Below, one piece after another: positions 20,091 through 31,675 of a stretch of DNA of 64,000 bases (position 1 is the first letter of the stretch; each line of letters begins with the position of its first letter). Source of the stretch: Calocera cornea HHB12733. Lineage: Eukaryota; Basidiomycota; Dacrymycetes; Dacrymycetales; Dacrymycetaceae. Location of the stretch: NCBI GenBank assembly GCA_001632435.1, contig KV424057.1, positions 20,450 through 84,449 on the forward strand, read 5' to 3'. Below the pieces are notes generated by a model that was not told the DNA's origin, ran no database searches, and worked only from the letters and a program-made list of their open reading frames with translations. The position numbers and the translations under genes were made by a program.

Positions 20091-20145
20091 AGCAAGCACC
20101 AGCAAGCACCAGCAAGCACCAGCAAGCACCAGCAAGCACCAGCAC
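20091..20145. repeat. 10-bp tandem repeat AGCAAGCACC
   Basis: Five exact AGCAAGCACC units (20091-20140) followed by a partial unit. GGCTG triplets follow at about 20210-20240. Confidence 0.9.
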
Positions 20146-21048
20146 GTCCCGTTTCCAGCTGACGACGATCATGCACAAGCCAGGCCGTGTACTGTAACGG
20201 TGGCAGTTGGCTGGTTTGTTTGTTGGCTGGCTGGCTGGGTTGTTCGTTGACTTCTGCTCGCGCTGGGTGGGCGTACGCTCCGCAGTACCCAGTAGCACTG
20301 CACTGCTGTAGCCGGTGCTGCCTGGGTGCTGCGAGCAATATTGTCAGGGTCGGACAACCGATCACATGACATGCCATGGCTTGTATTTCACGTTAAGTGA
20401 ACTGCCATGATAAGATAAGGGTAGGAGACCGGCGGTTCGGATGAGTCATGTGTGCCCTGGACGGACCATGCTGAAGGGGAGTGGGGGGCAAGGGGTTGGA
20501 ACGGTACAGTTCCGCCCGGGGGTGGCCGCCAGTCACTAGTAGTCATTGGAGGGTGACCGACCCGGGCAGGGCCGGTTAGTCATCCCGTGGTGTCAGCGAG
20601 GGGGTGACTAAGGGCACCGCCACGCGGTTCTTCCCCCGCCGGCATTGGGGGGACGCGCGTTTGGCGGCCGGCCGGTGGGGAGCGGACTGGAGTGGGAGTG
20701 AGGCGGGGCTGTGCAGATGCGGGATGGATGGACGGACGGGGACGAGGGCGCGGGCGCGGGAGCGGAGGAATTGGAAGGGTGTGATGGGTGGCCAGCCCCG
20801 TGTGCGTGTCTGTGACTGCGGGTGCCGACCAGGGTCTCTCCTCCCTCTCCCTCTCCCTCTCCTCCCCTCTCTCCCGCTCTCCCGGTCACTCGTCACTCGT
20901 CACTCACCAGCACCTTCCCCTTCCCCCTTCCCGCTGCACGCTCCGATCGACGTTCATCTGTCCCCAGCGCGATCGGACACGCGGAACACTCCCATCGCTC
21001 ATCCCACCGTCACCACCCCGACCCCCGCTCGGCAGAGCACTCCCTCCA
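20146..21048 (+). other. Upstream region of the Cys-rich protein gene
   Basis: No gene is supported here. The last 200 bp (20840-21045) are strongly CT-rich with CCCTCTCC runs, typical of a fungal pyrimidine-rich core promoter and 5' UTR. The reading frame is open upstream of the chosen ATG, but only through this low-complexity DNA. Confidence 0.4.
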
Positions 21049-23997
21049 ATGGACAACCCCAACGCCAACGCCAACGCCAACGCCAACGGCTCCAACATCC
21101 CCTGGATGCCGCAGTACACCACGCCGTACGACCCCTCCCTCTCCTTCCCCGCCCCTCCCGCAGCCGCAGCAACAGCAGCGTCGATAGAGGAGCAGCGCGT
21201 CCGGCTCGAGCTCGCGCGCGAGACCATCAAGCTGCGCGAACTCGAGCTCCAGATCGCAGCCGAGAAGAGGAGGGAGAGGGAGGCAGAGCTCGCTCTCGCC
21301 CATCTGCACGGCGGGGGCGGGGGCGCACAGGGGTCCGGCAGTGCAGGGGGTGCGGGTGGGCCGAGCCCCACGGGCCACGCGCAGGGCAGCCCACACGCCG
21401 CCCGGCCCCTCCAGCCGCAGCATTCCGGCAGCCAGCAACAACACCAGCCGTACAACACCACCTTCTCCGCGGGCGGCATGCCCTTCCCCGGCCCGGGCTC
21501 GGGCGGCAGCGGCGGCGAGCACCAACAGCCCAACTTTGACTTCTCAAACTTCCCGCTGGACTTCCTTGCTGCTGGCATGGGCAACTGGGGGATGCCCGGG
21601 GGCGCGCCGGCCAGCAACCCCAGCAGCAACAGCGCCCAGCAGCAGCAGCAGCAGCAGCAGAACGAGCTCAGCCTGTCCGTCGGCGGGAGCGCGATGAACC
21701 TCTCCTCGCTCACCATGGGCCTGTCGGACGCGTCCTTCCCCCTCGACGTCGGCGTCGCCGTCGACGACGCCGCGTTCGACGACATCCTCGCCGAGCTCCT
21801 GCAGAACGAGCCGAGCTACGTCCCGCCCCCGCCCCAGGCCCAGCCCGACACCCCCGTCGACGAGCTCTCCCCGGACGATGTCGCGCACTCGCCCGACCCC
21901 CTGGCCGGAAGCGGCAAGGGCTCCCCCTCCGCCTCTGCCTCAGCGTCCAACGACGACTCCCGCGCGGTCAACGCCGCCGCGGGCGCCATGGCCCCGGGCG
22001 GCATCCCGGCCCTGGGCCAGATCCACAACGGCGCCCCCGCGAGCATCTTCGACCAGACAAAGGCCCTCGTCTCCCGCATCGCCGGCGTCGGCGCGTTCGA
22101 CACCGGCCCCGCACCGCGCTTCTCCCCGACCGATGGCTCCGCCTCGGGCACGGGCACGGGCTCGGGCTCCGGCTCGGGCAGTGTGGGCACCTCGCCCGAG
22201 ACGGCGCTCGTGCCCAGCAGCGCGAGCAGCGTTGGCAGCGCAGGCGCTGGGCAGGCGCAGCAAGCGGCCCCGACGCAGCTGCCGACGACGAAGCGGAGCA
22301 AGAAGTTGCTGCTGGAGCAGCTCGCCTCGTGCGCCTCGTGCGGCGCCGGCATCGCCAAGCTCCTCCTGCGCGGCACGAAGCCGGAGCTGGACGAGGCGTT
22401 CGACATGCACTACCTGTGCGCCTCGTGCGCGCCCGCCGTCCCCGCCCAGCAGGGCGTGCGCAAGCGCGTCAAGCAGACAGAGGACACGACCCTGCCGACA
22501 GTGTGCGACGTCTGCCTCCGCACCCGCGGCCGCGGCGGCGTCGTCCCCCGGCGCGAGGGCGCCGTGCTCCAGTTCGCGGTCGAGGTCGTCTGCCTGCCCT
22601 GCACGGACAAGTACAAGCGCTGCTCGGACTGCGGCGGCGGCAGCGGCCGGCTCGGCGTCGGCAAGTGGCGGTGCAGGGAGCTGTTTGACGAGGGCAGGAA
22701 GACGTGCAATTTGAGTCATGCCAGGTAAGCCTAAGCCCTGCTTCTCCCGCGGTCCTTGCATTGGCAGTCCTACTCCGTACTCCGTACTCCCCGGCTGGGG
22801 TGGGCATGCGCTGACCCGCGTGTGCAGGCTCGGCACGGGCGAGCTCGAGCTCGCCGTGTGGGAGGTGCCGGACGACGTGGAGCAAGAGCTGCAGATCGAG
22901 ACTGTGCTGAACGCGTGCGAGAACCTGTGGAGGGAGAACGTGCTGCGCATGGCCGTGCCCGAGATCCTCGACAGCGACGCGGAGAGCCCGCTCGGGCTAA
23001 AGACATTCAACGACATACAGCACAAGATCCTCCAGCACGGGTGGCCCGCACGCGACTTTGTCATGCGCGACGAGACCTACTCCGGACAGCGCAAGTACCT
23101 CGCCCTCACCTGGGCGAAGAACAGGTGCGTCCCCTTTTCCTCTTGTGCCACCGCGTCCGCGACGCGCGCTGACGCCCGCCCAGGCCCCGCAGGGGCAAGA
23201 CGACGACGATCGGCGAGCGCACGGGAAAGGTCGTCAAGGACGACGACTGGCTGTTTGCAAACATCAGGCGCACACGCATCTTCGCCCCCGCCGGCTCGAT
23301 GCTCGTCGGCATCTGGCTCAGCCACTGGGACATGAACCGTGCGTCTCTCTCACTCTGCCTTTGCGTGTGCGAAAGGAACAGTGCGAAACTGAGCCCCCCG
23401 TGCAAACCCTTGTCTAGGCCGCACCATCCATATCTCCACCTCGTCCCCCTTCGACCCCGGCGACCTCGAGGACCGCTCCGTCGTCGCCATCGCCGAGACG
23501 CTCAACAGGATCATCACCACCGGGTCGAACGACGCGGCCGCGATCCTCCCGCCCGCCCACGTCTGGGTCACGTACAACGAGCTCTCGCCCGTCATCGAGC
23601 AGCGCATGGAGGACGCGCTCATAAAAAAGAAGGGCTTCTTCCCGCTCGACGAGTACGTCCAGCGCTTCCCAGACGTAAAGCGCGACGACTTCATAGAGCC
23701 AAAATACACCCGCGTCGTAAAGGCCACAGGCTGGAAGCAGGGCGACCCAGGCCTCGACACCCCCGTCCACATCCTCGTAAAGACCCTCGGAAAGAGCATG
23801 AACTGGTACAGGCTCCAGAAGCTCAAGATGCAGGAGGTGAGTGCCCCCGTTGCTCCCTGTCAACCCCGCTTGCTAAAGTGTTTCCCGCCCCCCCCCGCGG
23901 CTCTCGCCACTCCCAGATGCACGAGAAGCGCGTCATGAGCCAGCTCGTGAGGAAGCGCAAGGCGCTCGAGGAGGAGGAGGTCAGCCACAGGCACTAG
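21049..23997 (+). CDS. Uncharacterised Cys-rich, probably zinc-binding protein
   Basis: Not a family I recognise. The ATG at 21049 begins MDNPNANANANANGSN and follows a CT-rich leader. There are five exons, with introns at 22725-22827, 23125-23183, 23339-23417 and 23837-23916. The protein is about 870 residues. Residues about 45-85 form a charged coiled coil (RVRLELARETIKLRELELQ). A Gly/Pro/Gln-rich middle follows, with a nine-residue Gln run. From about residue 426 come CxxC pairs spaced like zinc knuckles: CASC, CASC, CDVC, CLPC and CSDC. The C-terminal domain (about 550-840) is well ordered, with WPARDFVMRDETYSGQRKY, FANIRRTRIFAPAGSM, VGIWLSHWDMN and HVWVTYNELSPVIEQRM. The last exon is a basic/acidic helix ending EEEEVSHRH. 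A nuclear or chromatin role is a guess from composition. Confidence 0.78.
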
Positions 23998-24848
23998 AAA
24001 AAGGCCCCCCCCTATCGACCTCTCGTCTGTTTTCTTGGTGGGTCACCCTGTGGTCGACGCCCTCGACCTCTGAATAGGATAGGATGGCGGGATATGCACA
24101 CTTGGTTTCGTTCGGGCTCTTCGTCTCGTTTCTCTTTCCCGTTTGCCTGACCGCTGATACTGATCGCTGAGACATGGCTCCAAACGTCGCGTACTGTACG
24201 AGATTATGTACTAATTGAAATGTGGGACTCTCGCGTGCCTGGCTCGCGGCGTTGGCGGTCCTTTTAGCTCTCGTCCGGCTGTCCTCTGCTCATCAAGCCA
24301 ATCAGAGAATCAGAAGGAACAGCTATCGTAGGCTCCCACAACCCCGGCATCTCGTGGCAGCAGCGTCAGCCCCGCCCCTGGATGCTGTCAACGCAGGGAT
24401 TCAAGCGGCCTCCGCGTTCTTGGCGGCGGCCGCGGGTCGTGCCATCATTGCGCCCCTTCGGTCTATCTCCCCCTCCGCCGGTTGGCTGGCCGTCACATCA
24501 CTACCGCGGGAAGGCGCGGAGCCAGATAGATGAAAAGAGCGAGCGCGGGCCAGCCCAATTCAAAAGATAGGCGGCGGCAATCGGCGAATGAATGGGCGCT
24601 ACAGGGTCCTCCCCGCCCATTGGCGGAAATCTCGTGTTGGTTTATCCAGGGTAGGGGTCCCCGTCGCGCCCTCCAACTGACGGATAGGGACGCGAGAAGC
24701 AAGACAGGCACGCGAAGACGATAAGAAGCACCACGGCCAGCATTCACCCATGGGCCACGCAGCTCCAGCGCACGCCCGTGTCCTTCGCGCGCCTCCCTAC
24801 CCCGGGCACTGTACATCTCCTTCTTCCGCGCACTTTTAAACTCCAAGA
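23998..24848. other. Spacer and transporter promoter, no gene seen
   Basis: This holds the 3' UTR of the Cys-rich gene and the upstream region of the transporter. Short open frames on both strands have no splice support or familiar motifs. Confidence 0.45.
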
Positions 24849-26496
24849 ATGGCGGATTTCGAGAAGAAGGAGCATAACCATCACCATGTCACGGTCGGGC
24901 AGGCGCTCAAGAGCGTCACGTCCCTCAAGAGCGCACGGGAGAGCGCGGTCGGCGGCCCTCCGGACAGTTATATCGCGGCGGATGTCTTCGGCGACGAGGA
25001 AGGTGCCCAGGTGCGTCGACCGCCCTCGCCGCGTCGCGTCGCACTCACCCCCTAGCTTAGATCAAGTACCGCACATTGGGATGGCAGTTCGTCTCCTTCT
25101 TCATGATCGCCGAGATTGTGTCGAACGGCATGCTCTCCCTCCCGTCCTCGCTCGCAGTCGTCGGCATCGTCCCGGGTGTCATCCTCATCGCCTTCCTCGG
25201 CATATTCGCCACCTACACCGCCGTCCTGCTCATCGACTTCAAGCTGAACCACCCCGAGGTGCACAACATGGGGGACGCAGGCATGCTCATCTTCGGCCCG
25301 ATCGGGCGCGAGATCCTCAGCTTCGGCACAATCGTCTTCGCCATCTGTGCGGCGGGCTCGGAGCTGCTCTCCGGCCAGCAGGCGCTCTCGACCCTCTCCA
25401 ACCAGGGCCTCTGCGCCGTCGACCTCGTCATCATCTTCACCGCCGCATCGTTCCTGCTCGCCCTGCCTAGGACGCTCGACAGGCTCTCCTGGCTCGGCCT
25501 GGCCAGTTTCGTCACCATCTTCATCGCCGGCGTCGTCGCGATGATCGGCGCGGGCCAGAGTGCCGTCCCCGGTCGTGTGATCAGCGCGACCATCAGCGGC
25601 GACTTCTACACCAGTTTCCTGTCCATCACCAATCCGGTGTTCGCTTATGTGAGTTTCTTCTGCTACCTTGTTACCGCGGCTTCTGACACCCGTCCCAGGC
25701 TGGCCACTTCATGTTGTGAGTGGAAATCAGCCCGCCAAGTAGCTGTCACTGACCACATGTAGCTTCCCCCTTGTCTCGGAGATGCACACCCCTCGCGACG
25801 CGTACAAGTCGGCCTATTTCCTGCAAGGATTTGCGACCATCTGTGAGCATAATCATTATTTTTCTGAGTCTACCTCTAACCTGGACGCAGTCTACATTAT
25901 TTTCGCCGTGGTCTGCTACTGCTACATCGGCAACACGGTCGCCTCGCCCGTGCTGTTCTCCCTGAACGAAGTCTGGTCCAAGGCGTCCTTCGGCATCGGC
26001 CTAGCCAACTTCCTCGTCGCCGCGGGCCTCTACTCGCACACAGCGGCCAAGCTGCTCTTCATCCGCTTCTTCCGCGGCTCCCGCCATCTGCACGAGCACA
26101 CCGTGTGGGGTTGGTTCTGGTGGGTCGCCCTGGTGCTCCTGGCGAACGTCATCGCCTGCATCTTCTCCATCGCCGTGCCCGTCTTCTCGTACATCATCGG
26201 CATCACCGCCGCGCTGTTCGCGAGTTGGTACACGTACGGTATCGCCGGCTTCTTCTGGCTTTTCGACACGTACCACCAAGGCGGTGGGAGCAGGCAGGCT
26301 TGGTACAGGCAGCCTATCAGGTTCGCCATTGCTCTCTTCACCATCCTCTCTGGTGCCTTCATCTGCGTCGCCGGTATCTACGTGTCCGTCAAGGTGAGCT
26401 CTGCGCATCCTGTTCTAAACCAGAAGCTGACACTCCATCAAGCTCATCGTCGTCTCGTATCAGGAGGGCCTGATCGGCAAGCCTTTCACTTGTTAG
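24849..26496 (+). CDS. Amino-acid transporter, AAAP family (MTR / N-system type)
   Basis: An integral membrane permease, probably a proton-coupled neutral or aromatic amino-acid importer like Neurospora MTR. It begins MADFEKKEHNHHHVTVGQALKS, a hydrophilic cytosolic N-terminus. After an intron near 25012-25059 it continues IKYRTLGWQFVSFFMIAEIVSNGMLSLP (written here across the first helix). About eleven hydrophobic helices follow. Family landmarks are the first-helix glycine region, FAYAGHFMFFPLVSEMHTP and AYFLQGFATIFYIIF after splicing two short introns. The protein ends SYQEGLIGKPFTC, TAG 26494-26496. Substrate is not visible from sequence. The 3' end converges on the truncated WD40 gene. A fragment of a second copy lies at 28143-28400. 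Confidence 0.85.
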
Positions 26497-26706
26497 ACAG
26501 ATAGACCGGTATCTTTGCTGTATTTGTGGAACTCAATGATAGACACGCTGCTAATCAAACGGGATAAACAACGCGCGGTGAAGCGGGATTTGAGCTAACC
26601 GATACACCTGGTGAGTGGCAAAGAGCAAGCATGTGTGCTTGGGGTACTAGAAATACGACAAGCGCCAACAGCAAACGGCGTCTACTTCCGGTCTCCTCTC
26701 GGGGGG

Positions 26707-28104
26707 CTATGCCTTCAAACCATCGTTCAACTGACTGCCGCTGCAGGAGGCAGCGGTGGTACCGGTCGAGCTGGGCAACCTGGACTCACCCTTCGCATCT
26801 TCATGTAACGCCTCACCCTCGACATCGTCCCCTGGCACATCGCTCTCCTCGCTTACATCGCTGACATCCTCGTCCAGCACCTCATCTCCCAGCGTAACCC
26901 CGTCCTCGTTGCGCTCCGCATCCCACGTAAAGACATCGAGGAACGTCTCCTTTCCGCGGTTACAAGCGCTGACGACCCTTCGACCTCGGCCTGCGACTGC
27001 CCAGACGCCGCCGACATCCGTGAGCAAATCGCGCTGCCACTCGCCCTTCTCCGCGTCCCACATCTTCAGGCTACCGTCAGACCCGCTCAGCACGCGGGAC
27101 TCGTCGTGCAGGAGACACATAACCGCGGACGTGTGGCCCGTGAGGATGTGCAGCAGCTGGCCGGTGGTAGGCGACCAGATGCGCAGGGTTGAGTCGGCCG
27201 CGGCGGAGATGAGCTGAGTTGGGCGGACGGAGAGGAGGCCGACGAGCGAGGTGTGCCCGGAGAGCGAGTGCAGGCACTGGCCATCGACCAGAGACCAGAT
27301 GCGGACCATGCCGTCCATCGAGCCCGACACGCATCGCTCACCGACAGGGTCGAGCGCAACGCTGTACACTAGGTATACAGGTCGAACCATGAACGCAGAG
27401 AGTGGATAGGGAGCAACTTACCTTTCTGCGTGTGCCCAGAGAGTACAAAACGGCATTCTCCGCTCTCCATGTCCCACACGCGCACCGTGCAGTCGTAGCT
27501 TGCAGAGACGAGTGTGCTACCTCTTGCAGCGAGCGCACGCACGGCACTCGTATGCCCCAACAGCATCCTAACGTGGTACGGATTGCGAGACGGCTCACCC
27601 TGCAACGTGATCAGCATGCATACAACTAGAGACAGGTAAAGGACGCACTCGATCGACATAGTGCAGCCCGTCCGTCCCCGGGCTTTGGTACTCCGCCTCG
27701 CCTTCCCTAGGCAAATACCACAAGCGCAGGGTGTTGTCCCTGCTGCCGGTGATGATCATCCTCCTCCTCGGCCACGATCCGTTCTCGCCCTTCTCCACGA
27801 TCTGCAGGCAGCGGACGGTGCCGGTGTGTCCGGCAAAGACGTGTGTGTTGAACCCCCTGCGGAGGTCCCAGACGCGCACGGTCCGGTCCGTCGAGCCCGA
27901 GACGAGTGTGTTGTGGACGAGCTGGAGGGCCCAGACGCCGCCCGAGTGGCCGTTGAGCGTCTGGATGAGCAGGCCGGTGCGGGGCGAGTGCACATAGATG
28001 GTGTGCTGGTCCGAGGCGGAGACGACGCGAGTGCTCGAGATCTGCAAGCAGGTGACCAGCGTCACCGGCGCCGGGAGAGGGATGGTGAGCTGCGACGAGG
28101 GCAT
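26707..28104 (-). CDS. Truncated WD40 repeat protein, 5'-deleted duplicate of the F-box/WD40 gene
   Basis: Closely similar to the WD40 half of the gene at 28574-31554. It shares LTIPLP, QISSTR(V/I)VSASD, TLVSGSTDRTVRVWDLR, GSRDN(T/S)LRLWYLPREGEAEY, NPYHVR, GHTSAVRALAARGSTLVS and SLSGHTSLVGLLSVRPTQLISAAADSTL (conserved in pieces). Introns are near 27602-27653 and 27370-27422, at the same positions as in the paralogue. All WD repeats appear present, but the protein starts at MPSSQLTIPLP, exactly where homology upstream stops. The N-terminal region and F-box are therefore missing, and the ATG lies at the breakpoint. The C-terminal acidic tail is shorter and different. It may be a pseudogene, or an expressed WD40-only protein. 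Confidence 0.7.
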
Positions 28105-28142
28105 GCTGTGAGTTCACGAAGCAGGTCGCAGAGGAGAGGGAA

Positions 28143-28400
28143 CTGACGCTTCCCCTTTGTCTCGGAGAGGCACACGCCCGTGACTCACGCGTACAACTCC
28201 GCGTTTGACCTGTGAGCGCGCTTCTTGCTAATCCGTTCACATCTCACCCTGCACCCGTCTGCATCATCGTGTCGTATCAGGAGGGTGTGATTGGTAACCT
28301 TTCCTTGTGAGAATACTTAGTGTGCTGGATCTTTGCTGTCTTCGTGCAACACGACGAAAAACACGCTGCTAATCAACCCGCATAAGCAACGCGCCGTCCA
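28143..28400 (+). pseudogene. Relic of a second amino-acid transporter copy
   Basis: From 28143 the sequence matches the transporter at 25752 onward: intron end, then CTTTGTCTCGGAGAGGCACACGCCC against CTTGTCTCGGAGATGCACACCCC. This encodes the FPLVSE(M/R)HTP segment. The match then jumps to the last exon: CATCGTGTCGTATCAGGAGG against the SYQEG codons at 26460. It continues through the 3' UTR (ATCTTTGCTGT, ACACGCTGCTAATCAA, AACGCGC). All central membrane helices are lost. Confidence 0.75.
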
Positions 28401-28573
28401 AAGGGTTGTGTGATAAGAATGTGGTATTGCAATAAGCTAGCCGAAATACCTGTTGAATGATAAAGAGCAAGCAAGTATTTGTGCGGGGACGGGTACTAGA
28501 GAACATTACAAGTGCAAACAAACAGCGAACGGCGTCTACCGTACGACTACTCCCGGCCATCCTCCCCCGCGCG

Positions 28574-31554
28574 CTATGTCTGCATAGCGTCGTTCGAGCG
28601 CCCGCTCCTGCTGCTCGGCCCAGCAGTGGCGACGGTCGAGCTGGGGAGGCGGAAGCCGGTACCTGACAGGCCGAGGAAGGAGCGGACTCTCGGCGCGGGC
28701 GTCGGGGTCGACTGCTCCCACGGCTCGACCTCCTGGATCTCGTCCGACTCCTCGCCGTCGACGTCGATATGCCTCGCCGCCGCGGCAAGCGCCTTGGGGT
28801 GCCGCACGGGCTCGTGCCGCATGTCGATGTCCTCCTCGACGTCGAGCTCGTCCTCCGCGTCACCATACGACTGGGACATGGACTCGTCCTCGTCCTGCTG
28901 CCGGGCGATCCGGCGCACATAGTCCGCCGGCGGGTAGGCCCCCTGCCCGCGCTTGAGGTGGCCAGCGTCGTCCTCCGCCTCCTCGTACGACGCCTCGCCC
29001 TCGACATCGTCCTCGTGCACATCGCTCTCCTCGCTGACCTCGCTGGCATCGTCGTCCAGCACGTCATCTTCCAGCGTCGCGCCGTCCTCGTCGCGCTCCG
29101 CACCCCACTCGAACACGTCGAGGAACGTCTCGTCCCCGCGGTTGCACGCGCTGACGACCCTCCGGCCCCAGCCAGCGACTTGCCACACCCCGCCGACATC
29201 TGTCAGCAGGTCGCGCCGCCACTCGCCCTTCTCCGCGTCCCACATCTTGAGACTACCCTCCGAGCCGCTCAGCACGCGGAACTCGTCGTGCAGGAAACAG
29301 GTGATGGCGGCCGGGTGGCCCGTGAGGGTGTGCAGGAGCTGGCCGGTGGTAGGCGACCAGACGCGCAGGGTCGAGTCAGCCGCGGCGGAGATGAGCTGAG
29401 TTGGGCGGACGGAGAGGAGGCCGACAAGCGAGGTGTGCCCGGAGAGCGAGTGCAGGCACTGGCCATCGACCAGAGACCAGATGCGGACCGTGCCGTCCAT
29501 CGAGCCGGACGCGCACCGCTCGCGGACAGGGTCGAGCGTGACGCTGTACACTGCGCATACAGGTCGATCCATGAACCCACAAAGTGAAAACCACAGCGGC
29601 TCACCCTTTTGCGCATGCCCAGAGAGCACGAAACGGCATTCCCCGCTGGCCATATCCCACACGCGCACCGTGCAGTCGTAGCTCCCGGAGACGAGGGTGC
29701 TTCCTCTTGCAGCAAGCGCACGCACGGCGCTTGTATGCCCTTGGAATATCCGCACGTGATACGGGTTGCGGTTCGGCTCGTCCTGCAAGGAAAATCAGTA
29801 TGCATACATGATGAGCTATGGGAAGGACGCACCCGATCCGTATGATCCGGCTCGTTCGTCCCCGGGCTCTTGTACTCGGCCTCGCCCTCCCTAGGCAGGT
29901 ACCACAAGCGCAGGCTGTTATCCCTGCTGCCAGTGATGATCATCCTCCTCCTCGGCCACGCTCCGTTCTCGCCCTTCTCCACGATCTGCAGGCAGCGGAC
30001 GGTGCTGGTGTGTCCGGCAAATACATGCGTGTTTAGCCCTGTGCGGAGGTCCCACACGCGCACGGTCCGGTCCGTCGAGCCCGAGACGAGGGTATTGTGG
30101 ACGAACTGGAGGGCCCAGACGCCGCCCGAATGGCCGTTGAGCGTCTGGGTGAGCAGGCCGGTGAGGGGCGAGTGCACGTGGATGGTATGCTCGTCCGAGG
30201 CGGAGACGATGCGCGTGCTGGAGATCTGCAGGCAGGTGACGACTGTCTGCGTCGGGAGAGGGATGGTGAGCTGTGAAGGGGGCTGGGCGAGGACCTGCTG
30301 AAGCCGCAGGCGGTGGCGGAGGAGGGTCTTGTACGGGTGTGGCGGGCGGAGGTTGTGCGGGTAGTTGAGCGGCGGGTGCTGGTGTGCGCTGAGCCGCATG
30401 GACGGGGGCAGGGAGGCGCGGGAGGGGTCCTCGAACCAGAGCTTGTAGTGCTTGAGCAGGCTGCGCCAGAGCGGCATCTCGTTGTCGATGAGGTCGCGCC
30501 AGTTGCGGCAGACGCGGCAGCAGCGGAGGAGGGAGCGGAGGTCGATGCACTGGAGGATCTGGAGGGAGAGCTCGGTCGGGAGCAGGGAGAGGAAGTCGCG
30601 CGAGAGCGCCGGGGTGATGAACCCGTCCGCGGAGCGGAGGACGGAGAGCGGGGAGAGCTTGAGCAGGGAGAGGAGAACCTGCGTCTGGAGCGGCGACGGA
30701 AGCTGGCTGTACTGCGTGAGCAGGATGGGGAGGGACATGAGCGTCTGGAGGGGGAGGATCGGCAGCTCTGGGGGGCTGTTCGAGTACGTCGTCGTGACTG
30801 TCGAGGACTCGGCCTGGGCGGGCTCGCTGACGGAGGGCGGGGGCGAGTTTGACGGCGAGGGCAGCGGGTGCAGGCCCGGCCCGCTGGTGCTCCCATGCGC
30901 CTGGAGGTGCAGTGCACGCGCCTTCTTCCTCGGTGGGCTGGGCGGCGGGGGGCTAGGTGGGCCCTCGCTCATGCGCACGTCGCCCGACTGGCTCGGTTGG
31001 CTCTGGCTCGAGAGGATGCTCGACTGGCGCTCTGCGTTGTTGCTGAGCATGCGCTTGCGGCCCTTCCCCCCGCTACTCGCGCTGCCGGGCGTGGGCGCGC
31101 CCCCGGGCGGGAAATAGCGCTCGACGGCCTCGCGCACGGTCCCACCCTGGAGGATATCGTCCACGGAGCCCTCGCGGCGGATGCGGACCCAGCTCTCGCC
31201 GCGCTCGAGCTGGGGGCGCGGGTCCGCCTCTGGCACGCCTGGGTCGCCAGAATGGTACCGTGCGCGTACGCCGGGGAGGAAGTATGCCTGGGTTGCGGGC
31301 GGGAGCGGGGCATGGAGGAGCGGGTATGCGGGTGAGACGTGCAGGCGGGAGGAGGGGGAGCCGGCGAGATGCGGGTAGAGGGCTGACGGGGACGGCGGGA
31401 GGGGGAGTGGGATGGGCGGGTAGACGGTGGTCTGGGTCGTGGTTGTGGTCACGCTGGATGGTGAGGTGAGGACACGCGGGTGGGATGTATGCGCTATTTG
31501 GGGGGACGTACACGGTTGTTGTGGTGGAGGGGAGGAGGGTGAGGGTGGGGACAT
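28574..31554 (-). CDS. F-box / WD40 protein, Cdc4/Fbw7-like SCF substrate receptor
   Basis: Probable substrate-recognition subunit of an SCF ubiquitin ligase. The first ATG is at 31554 (MSPPSPSSPPPQQPC). The N-terminal region of about 330 residues is Pro/Ser-rich and low in order, with a basic PPRKKARALHL that could be a nuclear signal. The F-box follows: LSLLPTELSLQILQCIDLRS, then LLRCCRVCRNWRDLIDNEMPLW. About seven WD40 repeats come next (SGSTDRTVRVWDLR, TGSRDNSLRLW, SGSYDCTVRVWDM, SGSMDGTVRIWSL, AAADSTLRVWSP, SGSEGSLKMWD). A long acidic tail ends the protein, with stop at 28574-28576. Introns lie near 29790-29835 and 29545-29605. The second is in frame, so retention would add about 18 residues. 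Overall design matches Cdc4/Pop1/Fbw7; orthology is likely but unproven. Confidence 0.86.
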
Positions 31555-31647
31555 GGTGGGTGTCCGCGTCCATGTGCGCGTCGTGGAGAGCGGGGGTTGG
31601 ATCAATCAGCGGCGGGGATGGAGAGTGGAGAGTGGAGAGTGGGTGGG

Positions 31648-31675
31648 TGGTGGTGGTGGTGGTGGTGGTGGTGGT
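31648..31675. repeat. (GGT)n trinucleotide tract
   Basis: About nine GGT units in the region upstream of the F-box/WD40 gene start codon. Confidence 0.9.

Noticed and set aside
19372..20250. Open frames of 292 and 252 codons with Ser/Val/Cys repeat translations
   Set aside because: They are translations of the CCCTCT, 9-bp and 10-bp tandem repeats; all frames are open because the unit lengths avoid stops.
20604..21539. 311-codon frame overlapping the start of the Cys-rich gene
   Set aside because: Arg/Pro/Ala-rich translation typical of a shifted frame in GC-rich coding DNA; the other frame continues through four good introns.
29269..29789. Extension of the F-box/WD40 frame past the donor near 29835 (a single 778-codon frame)
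   Set aside because: WD40 wording is lost in that frame after the donor GTGCGT and resumes in the other frame after TTGCAG, so it is intron read-through.
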